Shown here piece after piece: positions 58,701 to 64,000 of a stretch of 64,000 nucleotides of DNA. The position numbers and the translations under genes are program-made. This stretch comes from Asterias amurensis (taxonomy: Eukaryota; Echinodermata; Asteroidea; Forcipulatida; Asteriidae). Each line of letters opens with the position of its first letter. Positions within the stretch are counted from its first letter, which is position 1. The notes under the pieces were generated by a model. It did not search any database. It saw only the letters and a list, made by a program, of their open reading frames with translations, and was not told the origin of the DNA. The stretch is taken from positions 12,447,761 to 12,511,760 of the forward strand of contig NC_092656.1 of assembly GCF_032118995.1 (NCBI RefSeq), in the 5' to 3' direction.

Positions 58701-61700
58701 TTTGTAACCCGTTTTTTAATAAAATGCATTTGGTTGGAAAGATGTTGTAAAGGTAGAATACAATGATCCACACACATTTGCCTCGAAATTGCGTGGTTTT
58801 CCTTTTATCGGTCGATCATTTGTGAGAGTCAAAATGTTGACTCCCATAAATGGCCGACGGTGTTTGTCGACGAATAAAAGGAAAACCACGCAATTTCGAG
58901 TGATACTTGTGTGACTCATTATATTCTACTTTTAAAATATCTTTCTAATCATATGTATTTTATAACAACGGTTACAAACGCTTTTGAAAGACCACCTCGA
59001 CCGATCCAAGTCAACGTGTTCCTTTAAAGGCAGTGGACAGTATTGGTAATTACTCAGAACAATTTCTAGCATAAAATATTACTTGGTAACTAATAATGGA
59101 GAGCGGCTGATGAATGGAACATTGTGAGAGTTGGCTGCCTCTGAAATAAGGTAGTCTTCGAGAAAGACTAAATTTGAGACCTCAGAATTAGCTTTTGAGG
59201 TCTCGAAATCAAACATCTCAAAGCACACAACGATGTTTTTGTTTGTTTCACAATTTCGATTACCAATTGAGCGCAAATTTTCACAGGTTTGTTATTTCAT
59301 GCATATGTTGAAATACACCATGGGAAGACTGGTCTTTGACAACTGCCAATAGTGTCCAGTGTCTTTAACCCTGCCCCTAGCTGAGCACTGGGTTAATTGT
59401 TTCCTGGGAATAAGCTATATTTCACGGGAATTTGGGGGGGAATTCCCCGGGAACAGTGTCAAAAGGGCTTTAGAAGATCTCTTTCTGAAAACAAATGGTC
59501 CTTTGAGGAAAAAACTGTACTCAAAAAAGATTTACACATAGTGCTACAGTAAAACCTATCTTTTGTATTCGATTTGAATTGAAACACGAAGATTCTTAAA
59601 TTGGAAATCTACGGCGCCAACTACGTCTGGATCATGCCAGGGTACTTCGATGACGAGTGGAAGGCCGCAGTCGATGAGGAAATCGACTGTTCCTTTGATG
59701 ACCTAAAGCGGGCAACGGAGGGATACCTGGCGGTCACATACAGCTTCTACGGCGTGGGGACACATGTTGGTCGATGTGGAAAGGTAAGAAGGTCAATGTA
59801 GAGAAGCCTGAACATCTGACGTCACACTTATAGGCTCGTGTCTAACGCCAGAGACCGGTCTCCAGGGTCGACCCGTGGAAGCTAAACGAACGCACCTATA
59901 GAGATACGTTTAGGTAAATTATATGGCGACCGGGATAGAAGTGTTACTGTTTGGGTATCTATAATATGGAAAGCTCATTCCCTGTGTGCACGTTTATCCA
60001 ATGATATCATTGTATCCAATGGAATCACTGGATCTGAGTAGCCGGTGTCTTTGGATAAAGGCTAAGGCATCAGTCTTTAATGTAGAGTCACCATTCAAAT
60101 AACAAGTGTATCGAGGATCTGAGGGTTCGCATAATGTCAAAGAACAGTTGAGTGTACTTTACCCTTTAATAATGTGATTAATGTTTACATGTGCTTATAT
60201 GTTTATCATGTTCCCATATTTAGATCAACTCTTTCCCAACACACAATTTCTTTCACTGGACCAAAAAACTGGAATAATCTTCTACCACCAATTACTAATT
60301 GCCCCTCAATTAGCTCGTTTAAATACCGACTAAACGTTTTTACAAAATTCCCAACATAATTGATCGATTTGCTTTTTTTTTATACTGGTAGTTGGCTTAG
60401 CCGTTACTTACTTACCTACCTACTTACTCGTCTATGTTTTCTAATTTGTATTGTTTGTTTAAATGGTGTCCCTTTGTTTACTTTACTTACATGTTCTGCT
60501 TCATAGTTATATTTACATTGGTTAACCATGGTTAAACCTTTGTGTAGTTATATCTACCGTAGTGGTATGTATTTATTTATTCGTCTATTTAGTGCTGTAT
60601 TCCTGTTTTGTTCCGTAATCTTGTAATCTTGTAACGGGCACATCCGCCACAAGCCTCGGCCTTTAGGATGATGGCTCCATGCCCCTTTACAGATAGGAAA
60701 AACAATGCATTCTGGGATAGGAAGCAATGTTTTGGGATGTTCGTCACGCATAAAACGTGCATAGCTTACTCGTAAACTTACCCAAAATGCACCATAATCA
60801 CCGCTTCCGGCCTATCTGTAAAGGGGTCTATGTGATGTGAATGTGGAAATAAATGTTTTATTGATTGATTGATCATCGTGAAGTGAGCCTTTCATCAGCT
60901 AGGCTTCCGGTAACTTTGCTTGTTTGTTCCAATGAATCTATATAATGAAACAACTCAATTGCTGGGTAAAAACATAGAATTCTATCCAGTGCTTCGAAAT
61001 GATCACAAGATGACGAACCGTACTGAAATTATTTTGGTTGTGCCTATGTGCAATAAAACGTGACGGCAAGTTCATCTTTGAATCATTTAAAGCCCTTTTC
61101 ACACTACAGGTATTTCCCGGGCAATTCCCGGGAAATTCCCGGGAAATGTTAGTCGATCTGTTCACACTACAAAACATTTCCCGGGAAATAACATTTTCCC
61201 GGGAAATAATTTACCCAGTTAAGGGGTAGGAATAAAGGAGTTAACCCCGGGGAAAAGCAGCTAGTGAGAACGAAAGCGGGTTTAACTCACCCCACCTTTT
61301 GCTTCCACTGTGTTGAGACGTCATTAATCTCGAAAGGTCACAAACGTCAAAAATAGCGCGCCAAATAATTCGCGTGGAAACAATAGCCCTTTTTTGTTTT
61401 CTCCTTCTGAAAGTGTTAACGTTTAGGTACGAAAATAAAAGTGAATTATATCTGTAATTTACAAATAAATATATGAATTACAAAAATTTACCACGTGAAT
61501 GGTATAGGAATAGAATAAATAGTTGGCGTGAACAAGCTTCCTTTTCGTACACACGGCATATGTGTATGGTATTTCTTATTTACATGTACTTGGCCGTTGA
61601 TGGACTTTTGTTGTCCAGAGTCAAATTTGAGTTCTTCGATCGACAATCAATCTGTTGCTCAATTTCTTACGATGGGTAGAAGTGACCCATGGAGTGATGA

Positions 61701-63466
61701 TGAAATTTTGAAACTACTGTAGTTGCATTTTTGGCCGACGATGCAGTCCAAAAACAGCTAGATGGGCATATAGGCCTACAAGAAACGGGAAAGTTTGGCT
61801 GACTGCCTGCGTGAAGCTAGATATGAACGGACACCTGCCCATTGCAGATAAAAACTGAAAACCTTGGGAAAAAAGATTATAGGTCGGTAGGATAATAGTT
61901 TTGTTTTACAAGTCCTAAATATTTTCTATATTGCATAAGTGTTCTCCTGCAAAAACATTTTTTTTTAGAAGAAACATACATTTAAAATTCTTTATGAAGC
62001 CATGAACAAAAGCTAGCCAATATAGGGCTAAAGCCTATCCCGTGTTCTTTCTTTGCACGATGGGAAAACAGCACTGTTGATGTTGGAAAGGAAGAATGCT
62101 ATTGTCAGATTGTGCAAAATCGACCATGCGGTATTTTTTTTCTATAAAACCTTTAATTACCTTGGCCCTAACATCATGGACATTATTATGCAATTCTTCG
62201 AAAATGCCATTCAGAAAATTTCTAGGCCTCACCCAAGGGTTGATTCCCTTAACCCTGCCCCTGAGCAAGGTTAATTATTTCCCGGGAAAACGTCATTTGC
62301 CGGGACATTCCCGGGAGTATTTTTGTAGTGTGAACGGATCAACCAAAGGTCCCGGGAGTTTCCCGGGAAATAACTATAGTGTGAACAGGCAAAAATTGAG
62401 ATGAACGCCAACACAAAACCTCTGGGTAAAACACGGACACAAAAGTCCATTCAATTACAGTTCTCAAAAGAAAAAAAGCAGTCGCAGAGTAGAAAGCTCC
62501 CTTTCGCTTTTTCTAATAGCAACTTGCTCCCACCAGTGGCCGCTCTTCAAGGTAGACCAGATTTACCAATACTTCCATCAAGTGGCATGAAACCCGTCAA
62601 TCGCACGACAAATTCCATCCGATTGTTATACCGCATGTCTTTAAAACACTGTCACAGCAATCGTCTTCTCCTGACAAGACGTCAGCGACGTCTTCCCCGA
62701 ACTGCAAGACTTCTTCTCCGCCGTAATCACACAATATATTGGTATAACAACATGCAAATACACACTAATGTGCAACCATTTTGGGTCGCATGTGGCAAGG
62801 ATTTTGCAGCCGGCCGCGTGGCATTGTGGGAACGATTTTCCGTCCACAAATATTGTAACTTCCGCATGGGCTGACCTGTTTTCATGGGGTTTGATCGTAA
62901 GTGTGAAACGACCGTGCATATTCCTGGGAAATAGTACTCCCGGGAGTTACCAAATTGGGATAGTGAGAACGGTTGCTGGGGTGGCGGTGGGATTAAAAAC
63001 TCCCGGGATTTTCCCGGGAGTTTATTTCCCGGGAAATGGCTCTGTAGTGTGAAAAGGGCTTTAGAAGCGAAAGTATGTGCAGAACATTGGAATAATAAAG
63101 ACACGTAACGGATTGGAAGTTAAACTTGTTGGTGGTGCTAACTTCCGTAGATCTTCGGGCAAAACGTTAACTTCCTTTCCCGCCTGAAAACTATTGGGTT
63201 TTGTATTGACGGATGCTCTGATTTTTTTCCCCCAGACGCCAGAAGAGTTTCGCCGTGAAATGGCAGATGCTCTAGGGTACAATGTGAGCGTAACAACCCG
63301 TGGTTCGGCTGCCCTTGGCTACGATGCCATATGGTCCCTGGCCATGGCCATGCATGAGGCGGAGGCCATACTGTCTCGTAGTCTGGACTCGTACCAGTAC
63401 GGCGACGAGGAGTACGCAAGGGTGGTGGGACAGACTATTCTCGGGCAAAGTTTCGATGGGATGTCG
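46795..63466 (+). CDS. GABA-B-receptor-like class C GPCR, Venus-flytrap exons 1-7 (3' end outside window)
   Basis: Exons: 46795-47040, 51805-51942, 53256-53426, 54280-54384, 58297-58362, 59592-59783 and 63236-63466. All introns are phase 0 GT-AG and the seven exons join into 383 open codons. A signal peptide (MAVCLKVALMLFTGICSITC) is followed by the ligand-binding domain: YIGGLLPLSE, ELAVVDINNRSDVLPDYNL, ALNRLYELLYSPPVKVAIFG, PGASTPVLTDRVKYPHTYRT, KFGWTKIATLHQ, DVRIIVTSFYEEKARKIFCD, GANYVWIMPGY, GSAALGYDAIWSLA. The order and spacing match GABBR1/GABBR2. The downstream FCD and DCS cysteines (human 1b C259/C293) are kept; the upstream pair (C103/C129) is absent. GABA-B receptors are G-protein-coupled metabotropic receptors at the plasma membrane. 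Seven-helix and coiled-coil exons should lie beyond 64000. Ligand unknown. Confidence 0.9.
47408..47670. mobile_element. foldback MITE (GTGACGTCAATCGAGGC ends)
   Basis: Left GTGACGTCAATCGAGGCAGA, CTTTGCCTGCAATGCGTA, AGTACATGTACG; right CGTACATGTACTTTGCAATT, TACGCATTACAGGCAAAG, TCTGCCTCGATTGACGTCAC. Arms of about 80 bp. GABA-B-like intron 1. Confidence 0.85.
48325..48727. mobile_element. T1 MITE, diverged
   Basis: TTCAAAGCACTGGACGCTGT to CGTCGTGTCCATG..CCTTTA, reverse orientation. Receptor intron 1. Confidence 0.65.
48809..49482. mobile_element. T1 MITE interrupted by a second T1 copy
   Basis: The outer copy begins TTAAAGACACTGGATACTATTGG at 48809 and its right end resumes at 49408 (AATACCAAGTAAGGTTTTAA ... 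AGTATCCAGTGTCTTAA at 49482). Between them lies a nearly complete second T1 at 49033-49407, lacking its first bases and ending GTCCACTGCCTTTAA. Receptor intron 1. Confidence 0.75.
49757..50458. mobile_element. T4 MITE split by a T3 insertion
   Basis: T4 interior (GCCTTGGATCGGTCGAGTTG, GGAAAGATGTTGTAAAAGTA, GTCGACTAACATGGTCGGCC, GTTAGTTCGCAAAATAACAAG) stops at TTTTTAA (50032) and resumes at 50398 (ATACATTTTATAACAAACGG then TTACAAACGCTTTTTATAG). Confidence 0.8.
50029..50397. mobile_element. T3 MITE nested in T4, TTAA duplication
   Basis: TTAAAGCCATTATACACTTTCGG to CCGAAAGGGTCCAATGGCTTTAA. TTAA at 50029-50032 and 50394-50397. The intact T4 copy has a single TTAA at this point (58932-58935), which is the empty site. 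Confidence 0.85.
50474..50763. mobile_element. F5 MITE with a nested 170-bp inverted-repeat element
   Basis: Outer ends GGCCCAATGTCATGGCTCTG and CAGGGCCATGACATTGAGCCC. Inside, 50540-50712 has its own inverted ends (GTCCTTTTCCAAACGACCCG / CCATGGTTTCGAAAAGGGCC). Receptor intron 1. Confidence 0.7.
51985..52110 (-). mobile_element. type A SINE
   Basis: The reverse complement has CTCAACGAGGTGGACTCATAGAG, GTGTGGGTTCGAGTCCCGAA and TGGCACTGTGTGTCCTTGGG. Receptor intron 2. A related head fragment lies at 52385-52440. Confidence 0.55.
52702..53193. mobile_element. X2 transposon (GTGTGGCGGTTTCA ends)
   Basis: 492 bp with inverted ends CCGGTGTGGCGGTTTCAGTC / AAGTTGAAACCGCCACACCGG. It is the opposite-strand counterpart of X1 and has no M1 insertion: at 52921-52937 it reads TTGCCCCATCTTTACAC, the uninterrupted site. 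It ends 62 bp before receptor exon 3. Confidence 0.8.
53625..53779. mobile_element. F5 MITE, short form
   Basis: GGCCCAACTTCATAGAGATG and AGCAGCTCTATGAAACTGGG, with internal AAGCA/TGCTTA. Receptor intron 3. Confidence 0.7.
53863..54248. mobile_element. T1 MITE
   Basis: TTAAAGACTTTTTGACACTG to ACCAATAGTGTCCCGTACATTT, forward orientation. It ends 31 bp before receptor exon 4, so the exon's polypyrimidine tract starts almost at the MITE edge. Confidence 0.8.
54455..54940. repeat. inverted-repeat cluster
   Basis: Two tandem palindromes (GCGCTAGTCCGAAGACTAGC and GCGCTAGTCCGACAGACTAG) at 54578-54640, then a long hairpin at 54824-54921. The hairpin's TTGACTGCTTTTACTTGTGC ... CTATGACTCCC arm pairs with GGGAGTCATAG ... 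CGAAGCAGTCAA. The arm is also found singly at 33673-33737, so the unit is dispersed. Receptor intron 4. Confidence 0.7.
55126..55290 (+). mobile_element. LINE 3' tail fragment
   Basis: Near-identical to 5658-5800: TCTTCTCAAAACTTATCTTA-like start, TTTTCAATGACTAATTTTGT, CGCCTTGAACACCCAGCAGG, ATGTGCGCACTACAAGTC. Receptor intron 4. Confidence 0.85.
55498..56310. repeat. minisatellite, about 15 units of about 50-60 bp
   Basis: The unit resembles CAGCCCATTTTTGACAAAAT then GCAAGGCTTACCCCTTGTAA then TTTTCTTGAATTT. Spacing varies from about 50 to 64 bp and units differ by point changes and small indels, so it is an old array. It makes ORFs on both strands that are only repeats. Almost every unit ends in a pyrimidine-rich stretch plus CAG or TAG. 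Receptor intron 4. Confidence 0.9.
56680..56960 (-). mobile_element. two tRNA-like SINE heads
   Basis: Two B-box-like sequences on the minus strand: GGTTCGAATCCCGCCCC (56685-56702) and AGTTCGAATCCCGCTCC (56859-56876). Each follows a plausible A-box region (GGATCGTTCGC..., GTAGCCCATGTGGTAAGG). Intergrown relics; no closed cloverleaf. Receptor intron 4. Confidence 0.45.
57279..58056. mobile_element. foldback element with nested insertion
   Basis: The outer arms match the 34822-35195 foldback (ACACAATGCCCACAAATTTA ... GTTTGAAGATAATGATAGTA / TACTATCATTATCTTCAAAC ... GAACATCGTGTTTTA). A separate inverted-repeat element occupies 57387-57793 in the left arm. Confidence 0.7.
57387..57793. mobile_element. 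407-bp nested element, 40-bp inverted ends
   Basis: Left GGTTTTCTCGGTCAATTTCG then GAAAATGAGCAGCCAATTT; right AAATTGGCTGCTCTTTTCCA then GAATTTGACCGAGACAACC. The interior holds further CGATT/TTCGACT inverted pieces. Confidence 0.7.
58652..59027. mobile_element. T4 MITE, full length
   Basis: TTAAAGGAACACGTCGCCTTGG to CCAAGTCAACGTGTTCCTTTAA. Nearly the whole element is palindromic around TTGACTCCCATAAATGGCC. It shares its right TTAA with the neighbouring T1. Confidence 0.88.
59024..59368. mobile_element. T1 MITE, full length
   Basis: TTAAAGGCAGTGGACAGTATTGG to CCAATAGTGTCCAGTGTCTTTAA, reverse orientation, TTAA at both ends. Confidence 0.88.
60210..60886 (+). mobile_element. LINE 3' tail interrupted by a MITE
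   Basis: The ORF end reads ISFTGPKNWNNLLPPITNCP then FKYRLNVFTKF (reverse-transcriptase C-terminus). A T-rich 3' UTR follows, ending GAATGTGGAAATAAATGTTT and a (ATTG)n tail at 60868-60882. A separate family from the 5222 copy. Receptor intron 6. Confidence 0.75.
60682..60826. mobile_element. 145-bp MITE
   Basis: Ends CCCCTTTACAGATAGG and CCTATCTGTAAAGGGG are exact inverted repeats; the inner part continues to pair (AATGCATTCTGGG / CCCAAAATGCACC). Confidence 0.8.
61671..61895 (+). pseudogene. Myb/SANT-like DNA-binding domain remnant
   Basis: MGRSDPWSDDEILKLL, then (other frame) AFLADDAVQKQLDG, then (third frame) LADCLREARYERTPAHCR, stop, KLKTLGKK. Together these give the order of a Myb/SANT-like trihelix domain (WS..E...LL, ..QLDG, L...GY.RT..QCR.KLK.L). 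At least two frameshifts and a stop show it is dead. It lies inside the H6 element, so it is probably transposon-derived. Confidence 0.55.
62401..62874 (+). CDS. 157-codon ORF inside the H6 element, unknown
   Basis: Opens ATGAACGCCAACACAAAACC right after an internal TAGTGTGAAC motif. The product is basic (many Arg, Lys, Gln, Ser) with no domain I recognise, no signal peptide and no membrane segment. A minus-strand ORF (62641-62919) overlaps it, so coding status is doubtful. It may be a decayed transposon protein or chance. Confidence 0.25.
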   Translation: MNANTKPLGKTRTQKSIQLQFSKEKKQSQSRKLPFAFSNSNLLPPVAALQGRPDLPILPSSGMKPVNRTTNSIRLLYRMSLKHCHSNRLLLTRRQRRLPRTARLLLRRNHTIYWYNNMQIHTNVQPFWVACGKDFAAGRVALWERFSVHKYCNFRMG

Positions 63467-63622
63467 GTGAGCATCACAACCAAAACCAACCAAATCCTTG
63501 GCTGACAGAACTTCATAAGTTCTAACCCATCCATGATGCATCTATTAGGCTGCCGGTGCTGCATACTTCTAAGGAGTTGATATGGTTTTAGGAATACTAA
63601 TGTACAATGGATATTAAACACT

Positions 63623-64000
63623 TTAAGGCACTAAGCTAGATACGTTTGGTAACTTGTCAAAGACCATTATTCTCAGTTGGTGTCGTGTATTCCAACACTA
63701 CGCATTAAGTAACACACATGTGGAAATTTAGGCTCACTTGGTCGTTGAATTTGCAAGAACATAATGACAGAAAAAACCCTTGTCGCATTACTTTGTGTGC
63801 CTTTAGATCCATAACAAAAGGCTTAAGTTTAAGTCTTTTTTTTATTTGAGTGAGAACGTTACTTCAGAGGGAGCCAATTCTCACGTTTTATACCGTACCA
63901 TCAACGGCTATCCATTGCTTGTTCCCAAGTAAGTTTTTATACGAGCACATCATACGAAACACAATCCACACTGTAAGCAAAATTCACTTACGTATTTCCA
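63623..64000. mobile_element. T1b-like MITE, cut by the window end
   Basis: TTAAGGCACTAAGCTAGATACGTTTGG, then the T1 interior (GTCAAAGACCATTATTCTCA, CTTCAGAGGGAGCC). The right end is not seen. In the intron after receptor exon 7. Confidence 0.7.

Larger units (their letters stand above)
58457..59471. mobile_element. H6-type element hosting T4 and T1 insertions
   Basis: Left AGCCCCTTTCACACAACAGA, right GAACAGTGTCAAAAGGGCTT. Its own interior is only 58457-58651 and 59369-59471; the middle is two MITEs. Receptor intron 5, ending 120 bp before exon 6. Confidence 0.75.
61089..63062. mobile_element. H6 element, about 2 kb, with coding remnants
   Basis: Ends AAAGCCCTTTTCACACTAC and GTAGTGTGAAAAGGGCTTTA. 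CCCGGGAA-rich subterminal repeats occur near 61120-61210, 62280-62370 and 62930-63040, with internal TAGTGTGAAC sub-ends at 62326 and 62378. It holds a broken Myb/SANT-like reading frame and a 157-codon ORF. This may be the longest member of the H6 group here. PIF/Harbinger relatives often encode a Myb/SANT-like second protein, but the class is not proven. It ends 173 bp before receptor exon 7. Confidence 0.65.

Overview
The window looks like AT-rich, repeat-dense genomic DNA from a deuterostome invertebrate, most likely an echinoderm and probably a sea star. This rests on spliced genes with introns up to several kb, metazoan protein families, and dense TTAA-flanked MITEs and tRNA-derived SINEs of a kind I associate with echinoderms. 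The organism call is inference. Most of the sequence is transposable-element debris with four protein-coding genes embedded in it.

Layout. (1) 1222-5115, minus strand: a five-exon CIAO2A (FAM96A, MIP18 family) gene for cytosolic iron-sulfur protein assembly. (2) 5116-8314: intergenic DNA made of a truncated LINE and several inverted-repeat elements, ending in a short MSH3 promoter with a CCAAT box and an E2F-like site. (3) 8315-29236, plus strand: a complete 22-exon MSH3 gene (1178 codons) for the MutS-beta mismatch-repair subunit. It contains an AT-AC (U12-type) intron and two apparent GC-AG introns. (4) 29237-32429: a convergent 3' region with facing polyadenylation signals. (5) 32430-41621, minus strand: a five-exon sorting nexin of the SNX22/SNX24 type (154 residues, PX domain). 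(6) 41622-46794: intergenic DNA with a Mutator-like foldback element nested in another transposon. (7) 46795-63466 and beyond, plus strand: the first seven exons of a GABA-B-receptor-like class C GPCR. They cover the signal peptide and most of the Venus-flytrap domain; the transmembrane part lies outside the window.

The genes are independent housekeeping or signalling genes, not a pathway cluster. The neighbourhood CIAO2A - MSH3 - SNX22/24 is still notable. From memory, human CIAO2A and SNX22 are near neighbours on 15q22.31, while human MSH3 sits with DHFR on 5q14, so this order may preserve an old linkage.

The repeats can be sorted into recurrent families. T1, T1b, T3 and T4 are MITEs ending at TTAA. 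F5 ends in GGGCCCAATTTCATGGCTCT. H6 ends in AAAGCCCTTTTCACAC. There are also foldback elements, two types of tRNA-derived SINE, and 5'-truncated LINE tails. Several are nested, and other copies in the same window supply the empty target sites, so TTAA and 10-bp target duplications can be read directly. All exon joins were worked out by eye from splice sites, reading-frame phase and protein similarity recalled from memory; no alignment or transcript data were used.
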